Part shown: in pieces, positions 24,455 through 37,764 of the stretch | Numbering within the stretch: position 1 is the first letter of the stretch | Layout of the letters: every line of letters starts with the position of its first letter | Origin: Harmonia axyridis | Taxonomy: Eukaryota > Arthropoda > Insecta > Coleoptera > Coccinellidae | NCBI RefSeq assembly: GCF_914767665.1 | Contig: NC_059503.1 | Location: forward strand, 61,212,352 to 61,276,351 | Direction of reading: 5' to 3' | DNA length: 64,000 nucleotides | Position numbers and translations under genes: made by a program | Notes under the pieces: model-generated | What the model was told of the DNA's origin: nothing | Databases searched by the model: none | Seen by the model: the letters and a program-made list of their open reading frames with translations, nothing else

Positions 24455-25983
24455 GTCGAGAAATTTTCTCGAATTTTCTCGAATTTTCCTTACCCCGGAC
24501 CTTAAAAAATTGTAAAAAATTAAAAGATCTTTCTTGGTAATAAAATACCTCTTTTTCTATTGATCTGGTCATGTAGATCACGAAAGTTTTTATATGAGGG
24601 GTCTGCGACGAATAGTTTAGGAGATATAACGATTTTTATAGAGAGATTGAATTTTCTCGAATTTTCCTTACCCCGGACCTTGAAAAATTGTAAAAAATTA
24701 AAAGATCTTTCTTGGTAATAAAATACCTCTTTTTCTATTGATCTGTTCACGTAGATCACGAAAGTTTTTATTTGAGGGGTCTGCGACGAATAGTTTAGGA
24801 GATTTAACGATTTTTGTAGAGAGATTGAATTTTCTCGAATTTTCCTTACCCCGGACCTTAAAAAATTGTAAAAAATTAAAAATTCCTTCTTGGTGATAAT
24901 ATACCTCTTTTTCTATTGATCTGTTCACGTAGATCACGAAAGTTTTTATTTGAGGGGTCTGCGACGAATAGTTTAGGAGATATAACGATTTTTGTAGGGA
25001 GATTGAATTTTCTCGAATTTTCCTTACCCCGGACCTTAAAAAATTGTAAAAAATTAAAAGTTCCTTCTTGGTAATAATATACCTCTTTTTCTATTGATCT
25101 GGTCATGTAGATCACGAAAGTTTTTATTTGAGGAGTCTGCGACGAATAGTTTAGGAGATATAACGATTTTTATAGAGAGATTGAATTTTCTCGAATTTTC
25201 CTTACCCCGGACCTTGAAAAATTGTGAAAAATTAAAAGATCTTTCTTGGTAATAAAATACCTCTTTTTCTATTGATCTGTTCACGTAGATCACGAAAGTT
25301 TTTATTTGAGGGGTCTGCGACGAATAGTTTAGGAGATATAACGATTTTTGTAGAGAGATTGAATTTTCCCGAATTTTCCTTACCCCGGACCTTAAAAAAT
25401 TGTAAAAAATTAAAAGTTCCTTCTTGGTAATAATATACCTCTTTTTCTATTGATCTGGTCATGTAGATCACGAAAGTTTTTATTTGAGGAGTCTGCGACG
25501 AATAGTTTAGGAGATATAACGATTTTTATAGAGAGATTGAATTTTCTCGAATTTTCCTTACCCCGGACCTTGAAAAATTGTGAAAAATTAAAAGATCTTT
25601 CTTGGTAATAAAATACCTCTTTTTCTATTGATCTGTTCACGTAGATCACGAAAGTTTTTATTTGAGGGGTCTGCGACGAATAGTTTAGGAGATATAACGA
25701 TTTTTGTAGAAAGATTGAATTTTCTCGAATTTTCCTTACCCCGGACCTTAAAAAATTGTAAAAAATTAAAAGTTCCTTCTTGGTGATAATATACCTCTTT
25801 TTCTATTGATCTGTTCACGTAGATCACGAAAGTTTTTATTTGAGGGGTCTGCGACGAATAGTTTAGGAGATATAACGATTTTTGTAGAAAGATTGAATTT
25901 TCTCGAATTTTCCTTACCCCGGACCTTAAAAAATTGTAAAAAATTAAAAGTTCCTTCTTGGTGATAATATACCCCTTTTTCTA
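24455..25983. repeat. Short-unit run, 8 units
   Basis: GAGATTTAACG near 24800 and TTTTCCCGAATT near 25366 distinguish this copy from the run at 29486-31014. TTGTGAAAAATT near 25224 and 25579 is shared with it. Confidence 0.9.
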
Positions 25984-26548
25984 TTGATCTGTTCACGTAG
26001 ATCACGAAAGTTTTTATATGAGGGGTCTGCGACGAATAGTTTAGGAGATATAACGATTTTTATAGAGAGATTGAATTTTTACGGTTTTTTCCAAAAATTT
26101 CGACTTCAAATTTCTCCTAAACTATGGGGACTAGGGAAAATCGGTAAGCAGAGTTGGTATTGGCAGGTCATGATTATTCGAATTCCACTCACGAATGACA
26201 ATATTTGAGTCGAAGAATTTTCTCGAATTTTCTCGAATTTTCTCGAATTTTCCTTACCCCGGACCTTAAAAAATTGTAAAAAATTAAAAGTTCCTTCTTG
26301 GTAATAATATACCTCTTTTTCTATTGATCTGGTCACGTAGATCACGAAAGTTTTTATTTGAGGGGTTTGCGACGAATAGTTTAGGAGAAATAACGATTTT
26401 TGTAGAGAGATTGAATTTTTACGGTTTTTTCCAAAAATTTCGAATTCAAATTTCTCCTAAACTATGGGGACTACGGAAAATCGGTAAGCAGAGTTGGTAT
26501 TGGCAGTTCATGGTTATTCGAATCCCACTCTCGCCTGACAATATTTGA
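25984..26548. repeat. Long-unit pair A-B, spacing 340 bp
   Basis: A carries GGGGACTAGGG and GGCAGGTCATG and is followed by three decamers. B at 26324-26548 reads GGAGAAATAACG. Confidence 0.9.
26220..26249. repeat. Triple TTCTCGAATT decamer
   Basis: Three direct copies of the 10-bp unit TTCTCGAATT join the insert of an A-type long unit to the monomer tail. Other long units have one or two copies, and short units have one. This explains the 320, 330 and 340-bp spacings of adjacent long units. The same triple occurs near 31251-31280 in the duplicated segment. Confidence 0.85.
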
Positions 26549-27187
26549 GTCGAATAATTTTCTCGAATTTTCTCGAATTTTCCTTACCCCGGACCTTAAA
26601 AAATTGTAAAAAATTAAAAGTTCCTTCTTGGTAATAATATACCTCTTTTTCTATTCATCTGGTCATGTAGATCACGAAAGTTTTTATTTGAGGAGTCTGC
26701 GACGAATAGTTTAGGAGATATAACGATTTTTGTAGAGAGATTGAATTTTCTCGAATTTTCCTTACCCCGGACCTTGAAAAATTGTAAAAAATTAAAAGAT
26801 CTTTCTTGGTAATAAAATACCTCTTTTTCTATTGATCTGTTCACGTAGATCACGAAAGTTTTTATTTGAGGGGTCTGCGACGAATAGTTTAGGAGATATA
26901 ACGATTTTTGTAGAGAGATTGAATTTTCTCGAATTTTCCTTACCCCGGACCTTAAAAAATTGTAAAAAATTAAAAGTTCCTTCTTAGTGATAATATACCT
27001 CTTTTTCTATTGATCTGGTCATGTAGATCACTAAAGTTTTTATTTGAGGAGTCTGCGACGAATAGTTTAGGAGATATAACGATTTTTATAGAGAGATTGA
27101 ATTTTCTCGAATTTTCCTTACCCCGGACCTTGAAAAATTGTAAAAAATTAAAAGATCTTTCTTGGTAATAAAATACCTCTTTTTCTA
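26549..27187. repeat. Short-unit run, 3 units
   Basis: The run resembles units near 21405-22178 but lacks one monomer between them. It contains the junction of the 5,031-bp duplication at about 26990. Confidence 0.9.
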
Positions 27188-27412
27188 TTGATCTGGTCAT
27201 GTAGATCACGAAAGTTTTTATATGAGGGGTCTGCGACGAATAGTTTAGGAGATATAACGATTTTTGTAGAGAGATTGAATTTTCACGGTTTTTTCCAAAA
27301 ATTTCGAATTCAAATTTCTCCTAAACTATAGGGACTACGGAAAATCGGTAAGCAGAGTTGGTATTGGCAGTTCATGGTTATTCGAATCCCACTCTCGCCT
27401 GACAATATTTGA
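27188..27412. repeat. Lone B-type long unit, duplicate of 22157
   Basis: It differs from the first copy by TTTTCACGG in place of TTTTTACGG near 27281. Confidence 0.9.
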
Positions 27413-28941
27413 GTCGAAAAATTTTCTCGAATTTTCTCGAATTTTCCTTACCCCGGACCTTAAAAAATTGTAAAAAATTAAAAGATCTTTCTTGGTAATA
27501 AAATACCTCTTTTTCTATTGATCTGGTCATGTAGATCACGAAAGTTTTTATATGAGGGGTCTGCGACGAATAGTTTAGGAGATATAACAATTTTTATAGA
27601 GAGATTGAATTTTCTCGAATTTTCCTTACCCCGGACCTTGAAAAATTGTAAAAAATTAAAAGATCTTTCTTGGTAATAAAATTCCTCTTTTTCTATTGAT
27701 CTATTCACGTAGATCACGAAAGTTTTTATTTGAGGGGTCTGCGACGAATAGTTTAGGAGTTATAACGATTTTTGTAGAGAGATTGAATTTTCTCGAATTT
27801 TCCTTACCCCGGACCTTGAAAAATTGTAAAAAATTAAAAGATCTTTCTTGGAAATAAAATACCTCTTTTTCTATTGATCTGTTCACGTAGATCACGAAAG
27901 TTTTTATTTGAGGGGTCTGCGACGAATAGTTTAGGAGATATAACGATTTTTGTAGAGATATTGAATTTTCTCGAATTTTCCTTACCCCGGACCTTAAAAA
28001 ATTGTGAAAAATTAAAAGTTCCTTCTTGGTAATAATATACCTCTTTTTCTATTGATCTGTTCACGTAGATCACGAAAGTTTTTATTTGAGGGGTCTGCGA
28101 CGAATAGTTTAGGAGATATAACGATTTTTGTAGAGAGATTGAATTTTCTCGAATTTTCCTTACCCCGGACCTTAAAAAATTGTAAAAAATTAAAAGTTCC
28201 TTCTTGGTGATAATATACCTCTTTTTCTATTGATCTGGTCATGTAGATCACGAAAGTTTTTATTTGAGGAGTCTGCGACGAATAGTTTAGGAGATATAAC
28301 GATTTTTGTAGAGAGATTGAATTTTCTCGAATTTTCCTTACCCCGGACCTTGAAAAATTGTAAAAAATTAAAAGATCTTTCTTGGTAATAAAATACCTCT
28401 TTTTCTATTGATCTGTTCACGTAGATCACGAAAGTTTTTATTTGAGGGGTCTGCGACGAATAGTTTAGGAGATATAACGATTTTTGTAGAGAGATTGAAT
28501 TTTCTCGAATTTTCCTTACCCCGGACCTTAAAAAATTGTAAAAAATTAAAAGTTCCTTCTTAGTGATAATATACCTCTTTTTCTATTGATCTGTTCACGT
28601 CGATCACGAAAGTTTTTATATGAGGGGTCTGCGACGAATAGTTTAGGAGATATAACGATTTTTGTAGAGAGATTCAATTTTCTCGAATTTTCCTTACCCC
28701 GGACCTTGAAAAATTGTAAAAAATTAAAAGATCTTTCTTGGTAATGAAATACCTCTTTTTCTATTGATCTGGTCATGTAGATCACTAAAGTTTTTATTTG
28801 AGGAGTCTGCGACGAATAGTTTAGGAGATATAACGATTTTTATAGAGAGATTGAATTTTCTCGAATTTTCCTTACCCCGGACCTTGAAAAATTGTAAAAA
28901 ATTAAAAGATCTTTCTTGGTAATAAAATACCTCTTTTTCTA
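27413..28941. repeat. Short-unit run, 8 units, duplicate
   Basis: This is the 5,031-bp copy of 22382-23910, including the same TTGGAAATAAAATAC and ATTCAATTTTCTCG variants. Confidence 0.9.
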
Positions 28942-29485
28942 TTGATCTGTTCACGTAGATCACGAAAGTTTTTATATGAGGGGTCTGCGACGAATAGTTT
29001 AGGAGATATAACGATTTTTATAGAGAGATTGAATTTTTACGGTTTTTTCCAAAAATTTCGACTTCAAATTTTTCCTAAACTATGGGGACTACGGAAATCG
29101 GTAAGCAGAGTTGGTATTGGCAGTTCATGATTATTCGAATTCCACTCACGAATGACAATATTTGAGTCGAAGAATTTTCTCGAATATTCCTTACCCCGGA
29201 CCTTAAAAAATTGTAAAAAATTAAAAGTTCCTTCTTGGTAATAATATACCTCTTTTTCTATTGATCTGTTCACGTAGATCACGAAAGTTTTTATTTGAGG
29301 GGTTTGCGACGAATAGTTTAGGAGATATAACGATTTTTGTAGAGAGATTGAATTTTTACGGTTTTTTCCAAAAATTTCGAATTCAAATTTCTCCTAAACT
29401 ATAGGGACTACGGAAAATCGGTAAGCAGAGTTGGTATTGGCAGTTCATGGTTATTCGAATCCCACTCTCGCCTGACAATATTTGA
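28942..29485. repeat. Long-unit pair A-B, duplicate of 23911
   Basis: The single-base deletion and CGAATATTCC of the first copy are both retained. Confidence 0.9.
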
Positions 29486-31014
29486 GTCGAGAAATTTTCT
29501 CGAATTTTCTCGAATTTTCCTTACCCCGGACCTTAAAAAATTGTAAAAAATTAAAAGATCTTTCTTGGTAATAAAATACCTCTTTTTCTATTGATCTGGT
29601 CATGTAGATCACGAAAGTTTTTATATGAGGGGTCTGCGACGAATAGTTTAGGAGATATAACGATTTTTATAGAGAGATTGAATTTTCTCGAATTTTCCTT
29701 ACCCCGGACCTTGAAAAATTGTAAAAAATTAAAAGATCTTTCTTGGTAATAAAATACCTCTTTTTCTATTGATCTGTTCACGTAGATCACGAAAGTTTTT
29801 ATTTGAGGGGTCTGCGACGAATAGTTTAGGAGATATAACGATTTTTGTAGAGAGATTGAATTTTCTCGAATTTTCCTTACCCCGGACCTTAAAAAATTGT
29901 AAAAAATTAAAAATTCCTTCTTGGTGATAATATACCTCTTTTTCTATTGATCTGTTCACGTAGATCACGAAAGTTTTTATTTGAGGGGTCTGCGACGAAT
30001 AGTTTAGGAGATATAACGATTTTTGTAGGGAGATTGAATTTTCTCGAATTTTCCTTACCCCGGACCTTAAAAAATTGTAAAAAATTAAAAGTTCCTTCTT
30101 GGTAATAATATACCTCTTTTTCTATTGATCTGGTCATGTAGATCACGAAAGTTTTTATTTGAGGAGTCTGCGACGAATAGTTTAGGAGATATAACGATTT
30201 TTATAGAGAGATTGAATTTTCTCGAATTTTCCTTACCCCGGACCTTGAAAAATTGTGAAAAATTAAAAGATCTTTCTTGGTAATAAAATACCTCTTTTTC
30301 TATTGATCTGTTCACGTAGATCACGAAAGTTTTTATTTGAGGGGTCTGCGACGAATAGTTTAGGAGATATAACGATTTTTGTAGAGAGATTGAATTTTCT
30401 CGAATTTTCCTTACCCCGGACCTTAAAAAATTGTAAAAAATTAAAAGTTCCTTCTTGGTAATAATATACCTCTTTTTCTATTGATCTGGTCATGTAGATC
30501 ACGAAAGTTTTTATTTGAGGAGTCTGCGACGAATAGTTTAGGAGATATAACGATTTTTATAGAGAGATTGAATTTTCTCGAATTTTCCTTACCCCGGACC
30601 TTGAAAAATTGTGAAAAATTAAAAGATCTTTCTTGGTAATAAAATACCTCTTTTTCTATTGATCTGTTCACGTAGATCACGAAAGTTTTTATTTGAGGGG
30701 TCTGCGACGAATAGTTTAGGAGATATAACGATTTTTGTAGAAAGATTGAATTTTCTCGAATTTTCCTTACCCCGGACCTTAAAAAATTGTAAAAAATTAA
30801 AAGTTCCTTCTTGGTGATAATATACCTCTTTTTCTATTGATCTGTTCACGTAGATCACGAAAGTTTTTATTTGAGGGGTCTGCGACGAATAGTTTAGGAG
30901 ATATAACGATTTTTGTAGAAAGATTGAATTTTCTCGAATTTTCCTTACCCCGGACCTTAAAAAATTGTAAAAAATTAAAAGTTCCTTCTTGGTGATAATA
31001 TACCCCTTTTTCTA
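29486..31014. repeat. Short-unit run, 8 units, duplicate
   Basis: This is the 5,031-bp copy of 24455-25983, with the majority bases at the two sites where that copy is unusual. Confidence 0.9.
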
Positions 31015-31555
31015 TTGATCTGTTCACGTAGATCACGAAAGTTTTTATATGAGGGGTCTGCGACGAATAGTTTAGGAGATATAACGATTTTTATAGAGAG
31101 ATTGAATTTTTACGGTTTTTTCCAAAAATTTCGACTTCAAATTTCTCCTAAACTATGGGGACTAGGGAAAATCGGTAAGCAGAGTTGGTATTGGCAGGTC
31201 ATGATTATTCGAATTCCACTCACGAATGACAATATTTGAGTCGAAGAATTTTCTCGAATTTTCTCGAATTTTCTCGAATTTTCCTTACCCCGGACCTTAA
31301 AAAATTGTAAAAAATTAAAAGTTCCTTCTTGGTAATAATATACCTCTTTTTCTATTGATCTGGTCACGTAGATCACGAAAGTTTTTATTTGAGGGGTTTG
31401 CGACGAATAGTTTAGGAGAAATAACGATTTTTATAGAGAGATTGAATTTTTACGGTTTTTTCCAAAAATTATGGGGACTACGGAAAATCGGTAAGCAGAG
31501 TTGGTATTGGCAGTTCATGATTATTCGAATTCCACTCACGAATGACAATATTTGA
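31015..31555. repeat. A unit and deleted hybrid long unit
   Basis: A at 31015-31239 duplicates 25984. The unit at 31355-31555 has a B flank and an A back, and lacks 24 bp between AAAAATT and ATGGGGAC at about 31470. The deletion removes the inverted CTCCTAAACTAT arm but leaves the tRNA-like part. Identity with the first duplication copy ends just before this deletion. Confidence 0.9.
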
Positions 31556-32194
31556 GTCGAAGAATTTTCTCGAATTTTCTCGAATTTTCCTTACCCCGGA
31601 CCTTAAAAAATTGTAGAAAATTAAAAGTTCCTTCTTGGTAATAATATACCTCTTTTTCTATTGATCTGTTCACGTAGATCACGAAAGTTTTTATTTGAGG
31701 GGTCTGCGACGAATAGTTTAGGAGATATAACGATTTTTGTAGAGAGATTGAATTTTCTCGAATTTTCCTTACCCCGGACCTCAAAAAATTGTAAAAAATT
31801 AAAAGTTCCTTCTTGGTAATAATATACCTCTTTTTCTATTGATCTGGTCATGTAGATCACGAAAGTTTTTATTTGAGGAGTCTGCGACGAATAGTTTAGG
31901 AGATATAACGATTTTTATAGAGAGATTGAATTTTCTCGAATTTTCCTTACCCCGGACCTTGAAAAATTGTAAAAAATTAAAAGATCTTTCTTGGTAATAA
32001 AATACCTCTTTTTCTATTGATCTGTTCACGTAGATCACGAAAGTTTTTATTTGAGGGGTCTGCGACGAATAGTTTAGGAGATATAACGATTTTTGTAGAG
32101 AGATTGAATTTTCTCGAATTTTCCTTACCCCGGACCTTAAAAAATTGTAAAAAATTAAAAGTTCCTTCTTGGTGATAATATACCTCTTTTTCTA
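31556..32194. repeat. Short-unit run, 3 units
   Basis: This is the transition from the middle domain back to block I-like sequence. It closely resembles units near 1389-1984. Confidence 0.88.
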
Positions 32195-32749
32195 TTGATC
32201 TGTTCACGTAGATCACGAAAGTTTTTATATGAGGGGTCTGCGACGAATAGTTTAGGAGATATAACGATTTTTATAGAGAGATTGAATTTTTACGGTTTTT
32301 TCCAAAAATTTCGACTTCAAGTTTCTTCTAAACTATGGGGACTACGGAAAATCGGTAAGCAGAGTTGGTATTGGCAGTTCATGATTATTCGAATTCCACT
32401 CACGAAAGACAATATTTGAGTCGAAGAATTTTCTCGAATTTTCTCGAATTTTCCTTACCCCGGACCTTAAAAAATTGTAAAAAATTAAAAGTTCCTTCTT
32501 GGTAATAATATACCTCTTTTTCTATTGATCTGGTCACGTAGATCACGAAAGTTTTTATTTGAGGGGTTTGCGACGAATAGTTTAGGAGATATAACGATTT
32601 TTGTAGAGAGATTGAATTTTTACGGTTTTTTCCAAAAATTTCGAATTCAAATTTCTCCTAAACTATGGGGACTACGGAAAATCGGTAAGCAGAGTTGGTA
32701 TTGGCAGTTCATGGTTATTCGAATCCCACTCTCGCCTGACAATATTTGA
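32195..32749. repeat. Long-unit pair A-B, spacing 330 bp
   Basis: A at 32195-32419 reads CAAGTTTCTTCTAAAC, with a change inside the inverted arm, and ends in CACGAAAGAC as at 1963. B at 32525-32749 is followed by one decamer. Confidence 0.92.
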
Positions 32750-35334
32750 GTCGAAAAATTTTCTCGAATTTTCCTTACCCCGGACCTTAAAAAATTGTAA
32801 AAAATTAAAAGTTCCTTCTTGGTAATAATATACCTCTTTTTCTATTGATCTGGTCATGTAGATCACGAAAGTTTTTATTTGAGGAGTCTGCGACGAATAC
32901 TTTAGGAGATATAACGATTTTTATAGAGATTGAATTCTCTCGAATTTTCCTTACCCCGGACCTTGAAAAATTGTAAAAAATTAAGAGATCTTTCTTGGTA
33001 ATAAAATACCTCTTTTTTTATTGATCTGTTCACGTAGATCACGAAAGTTTTTATTTGAGGAGTCTGCGACGAATAGTTTAGGAGATATAACGATTTTTAT
33101 AGAGAGATTGAATTTTCTCGAATTTTCCTTACCCCGGACCTTGAAAAATTGTAAAAAATTAAAAGTTCCTTCTTGGTAATAATATACCTCTTTTTCTATT
33201 GATCTGGTCATGTAGATCACGAAAGTTTTTATTTGAGGAGTCTGCGACGAATAGTTTAGGAGATATAACGATTTTTATAGAGAGATTGAATTTTCTCGAA
33301 TTTTCCTTACCCCGGACCTTGAAAAATTGTAAAAAATTAAAAGATCTTTCTTGGTAATAAAATACCTCTTTTTCTATTGATCTGTTCACGTAGATCACGA
33401 AAGTTTTTATTTGAGGGGTCTGCGACGAATAGTTTAGGAGATATAACGATTTTTATAGAGAGATTGAATTTTCTCGAATTTTCCTTACCCCGGACCTTGA
33501 AAAATTGTAAAAAATTAAAAGATCTTTCTTGGTAATAAAATACCTCTTTTTCTATTGATCTGTTCACGTAGATCACGAAAGTTTTTATTTGAGGGGTCTG
33601 CGACGAATAGTTTAGGAGATATAACGATTTTTGTAGAGAGATTGAATTTTCTCGAATTTTCCTTACCCCGGACCTTAAAAAATTGTAAAAAATTAAAAGT
33701 TCCTTCTTGGTAATAATATAACTCTTTTTCTATTGATCTGGTCATGTAGATCACGAAAGTTTTTATTTGAGGAGTCTGCGACGAATAGTTTAGGAGATAT
33801 AACGATTTTTATAGAGAGATTGAATTTTCTCGAATTTTCCTTACCCCGGACCTTGAAAAATTGTAAAAAATTAAAAGATCTTTCTTGGTAATAAAATACC
33901 CCTTTTTCTATTGATCTGGTCATGTAGATCACGAAAGTTTTTATTTGAGGAGTCTGCGACGAATTGTTTAGGAGATATAACGATTTTTATAGAGAGATTG
34001 AATTTTCTCGAATTTTCCTTACCCCGGACCTTGAAAAATTGTAAAAAATTAAAAGATCTTTCTTGGTAATAAAATACCTCTTTTTCTATTGATCTGGTCA
34101 TGTAGATCACGAAAGTTTTTATATGAGGGGTCTGCGACGAATAGTTTAGGAGATATAACGATTTTTATAGAGAGATTGAATTTTCTCGAATTTTCCTCAC
34201 CCCAGACCTTGAAAAATTGTAAAAAATTAAAAGATCTTTCTTGGTAATAAAATACCTCTTTTTCTATTGATCTGTTCACGTAGATCACGAAAGTTTTTAT
34301 TTGAGGGGTCTGCGACGAATAGTTTAGGAGATATAACGATTTTTGTAGAGAGATTGAATTTTCTCGAATTTTCCTTACCCCGGACCTTAAAAAATTGTAA
34401 AAAATTAAAAGTTCCTTCTTGGTAATAATATACCTCTTTTTATATTGATCTGGTCATGTAGATCACGAAAGTTTTTATTTGAGGAGTCTGCGACGAATAG
34501 TTTAGGAGATATAACGATTTTTATAGAGAGATTGAATTTTCTCGAATTTTCCTTACCCCGGACCTTGAAAAATTGTAAAAAATCAAAAGATCTTTCTTGG
34601 TAATAAAATACCTCTTTTTCTATTGATCTGTTCACGTAGATCACGAAAGTTTTTATTTGAGGGGTCTGCGACGAATAGTTTAGGAGATATAACGATTTTT
34701 GTAGAGAGATTTAATTTTCTCGAATTTTCCTTACCCCGGACCTTAAAAAATTGTAAAAAATTAAAAGTTCCTTCTTGGTAATAATATACCTCTTTTTCTA
34801 TTGATCTGGTCATGTAGATCACGAAAGTTTTTATTTGAGGAGTCTGCGACGAATAGTTTAGGAGATATAACGATTTTTATAGAAAGATTGAATTTTCTCG
34901 AATTTTCCTTACCCCGGACCTTGAAAAATTGTAAAAAATTAAAAGAACTTTCTTGGTAATAAAATACCCCTTTTTCTATTGATCTGGTCATGTAGATCAC
35001 GAAAGTTTTTATATGAGGGGTCTGCGACGAATAGTTTAGAAGATATAACGATTTTTATAGAGAGATTGAATTTTCTCGAATTTTCCTTACCCCGGACCTT
35101 GAAAAATTGTAAAAAATTAAAAGATCTTTCTTGGTAATAAAATACCTCTTTTTCTATTGATCTGTTCACGTAGATCACGAAAGTTTTTATTTGAGGGGTC
35201 TGCGACGAATAGTTTAGGAGATATAACGATTTTTGTAGAGAGATTGAATTTTCTCGAATTTTCCTTACCCCGGACCTTTAAAAATTGTAAAAAATTAAAA
35301 GTTCCTTCTTGGTGATAATATACCTCTTTTTCTA
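32750..35334. repeat. Short-unit run, 14 units
   Basis: This is a class I run with a first unit of 176 bp and AATACTTTAGG near 32896. TTCCTCACCCCAGACC near 34193 is shared with 52011, 57401 and 58646. Confidence 0.92.
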
Positions 35335-35879
35335 TTGATCTGTTCACGTAGATCACGAAAGTTTTTATATGAGGGGTCTGCGACGAATAGTTTAGGAGAT
35401 ATAACGATTTTTATAGAGAGATTGAATTTTTACGGTTTTTTCCAAAAATTTCGACTTCAAATTTCTCCTAAACTATGGGGACTACGGAAAATCGGTAAGC
35501 AGAGTTGGTATTGGCAGCTCATGATTATTCGAATTCCACTCACGAATGACAATATTTGAGTCGAAGAATTTTCTCGAATTTTCCTTACCTCGGACCTTAA
35601 AAAATTGTAAAAAATTAAAAGTTCCTTCTTGGTAATAATATACCTCTTTTTCTATTGATCTGGTCACGTAGATCACGAAAGTTTTTATTTGAGGGGTTTG
35701 CGACGAATAGTTTAGGAGATATAACGATTTTTGTAGAGAGATTGAATTTTTACGGTTTTTTCCAAAAATTTCGAATTCAAATTTCTCCTAAACTATGGGG
35801 ACTACGGAAAATCGGTAAGCAGAGTTGGTATTGGCAGTTCATGGTTATTCGAATCCCACTCTCGCCTGACAATATTTGA
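35335..35879. repeat. Long-unit pair A-B, spacing 320 bp
   Basis: A at 35335-35559 has GGCAGCTCATG. B is at 35655-35879. The pair corresponds to 4935-5479 and 53330-53873. Confidence 0.92.
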
Positions 35880-37764
35880 GTCGAAAAATTTTCTCGAATT
35901 TTCTCGAATTTTCCTTACCCCGGACCTTAAAAAATTGTAAAAAATTAAAAGTTCCTTCTTGGTAATAATATACCTCTTTTTCTATTGATCTGGTCATGTA
36001 GATCACGAAAGTTTTTATTTGAGGAGTCTGCGACGAATAGTTTAGGAGATATAACGTCTTTTATAGAGAGATTGAATTTTCTCGAATTTTCCTTACCCCG
36101 GACCTTGAAAAATTGTAAAAAATTGAAAGATCTTTCTTGGTAATAAAATACCTCTTTTTCTATTGATCTGTTCACGTAGATCACGAAAGTTTTTATTTGA
36201 GGAGTCTGCGACGAATAGTTTAGGAGATATAACGATTTTTATAGAGAGATTGAATTTTCTCGAATTTTCCTTACCCCGGACCTTGAAAAATTGTAAAAAA
36301 TTAAAAATTCCTTCTTGGTAATAATATACCTCTTTTTCTATTGATCTGGTCATGTAGATCACGAAAGTTTTTATTTGAGGAGTCTGCGACGAATAGTTTA
36401 GGAGATATAACGATTTTTATAGAGAGATTGAATTTTCTCGAATTTTCCTTACCCCGGACCTTGAAAAATTGTAAAAAATTAAAAGATCTTTCTTGGTAAT
36501 AAAATACCTCTTTTTCTATTGATCTGTTCACGTAGATCACGAAAGTTTTTATTTGAGGGGTCTGCGACGAATAGTTTAGGAGATATAACGATTTTTGTAG
36601 AGAGATTGAATTTTCTCGAATTTTCCTTACCCCGGACCTTAAAAAATTGTAAAAAATTAAGAGTTCCTTCTTGGTAATAATATACCTCTTTTTCTATTGA
36701 TCTGGTCATGTAGATCACGAAAGTTTTTATTTGAGGGGTCTGCGACGAATAGTTTAGGAGATATAACGATTTTTGTAGAGAGATTGAATTTTCTCGAATT
36801 TTCCTTACCCCGGACCTTAAAAAATTGTAAAAAATTAAAAGTTCCTTCTTGGTGATAATATACCTCTTTTTCTATTGATCTGGTCATGTAGATCACGAAA
36901 GTTTTTATTTGAGGAGTCTGCGACGAATAGTTTAGGAGATATAACGATTTTCATAGAGAGATTGAATTTTCTCGAATTTTCCTTACCCCGGACCTTGAAA
37001 AATTGTAAAAAATTAAAAGATCTTTCTTGGTAATAAAATACCTCTTTTTCTATTGATCTGTTCACGTAGATCACGAAAGTTTTTATTTGAGGGGTCTGCG
37101 ACGAATAGTTTAGGACATATAACGATTTTTGTAGAGAGATTGAATTTTCTCGAATTTTCCTTATCCCGGACCTTAAAAAATTGTAAAAAATTAAAAGTTC
37201 CTTCTTGGTAATAATATACCTCTTTTTCTATTGATCTAGTCATGTAGATCACGAAAGTTTTTATTTGAGGAGTCTGCGACGAATAGTTTAGGAGATATAA
37301 CGATTTTTATAGAGAGATTGAATTTTCTCGAATTTTCCTTACCCCGGACCTTGAAAAATTGTAAAAAATTAAAAGATCTTTCTTGGTAATAAAATACCCC
37401 TTTTTCTATTGATCTGGTCATGTAGATCACGAAAGTTTTTATATGAGGGGTCTGCGACGAATAGTTTAGGAGATATAAAGATTTTTATAGAGAGATTGAA
37501 TTTTCTCGAATTTTCCTTACCCCGGACCTTGAAAAATTGTAAAAAATTAAAAGATCTTTCTTGGTAATAAAATACCTCTTTTTCTATTGATCTGTTCACG
37601 TAGATCACGAAAGTTTTTATTTGAGGGGTCTGCGACAAATAGTTTAGGAGATATAACGATTTTTGTAGAGAGATTGAATTTTCTCGAATTTTCCTTACCC
37701 CGGACCTTAAAAAATTGTAAAAAATTAAAAGTTCCTTCTTGGTGATAATATACCTCTTTTTCTA
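35880..37764. repeat. Short-unit run, 10 units
   Basis: This is a class II run with ATAACGTCTTTT near 36052 and ATTGAAAGATC near 36122. GACAAATAG near 37633 again marks the last unit before A. Confidence 0.92.

Larger units (their letters stand above)
21965..31430. repeat. Tandem duplication, 5,031-bp period
   Basis: About 21965-26400 is repeated at about 26996-31430. Landmarks at 22157, 23911, 24230, 25984 and 26324 all recur exactly 5,031 bp later. I saw differences near 22251/27282, 24804/29835 and 25370/30401; there may be others. The high identity implies a recent event or an assembly duplication. The first junction lies within a monomer, where TTCTTAGTGATAATAT at about 26984 replaces TTCTTGGTAATAAAAT. 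Confidence 0.9.
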
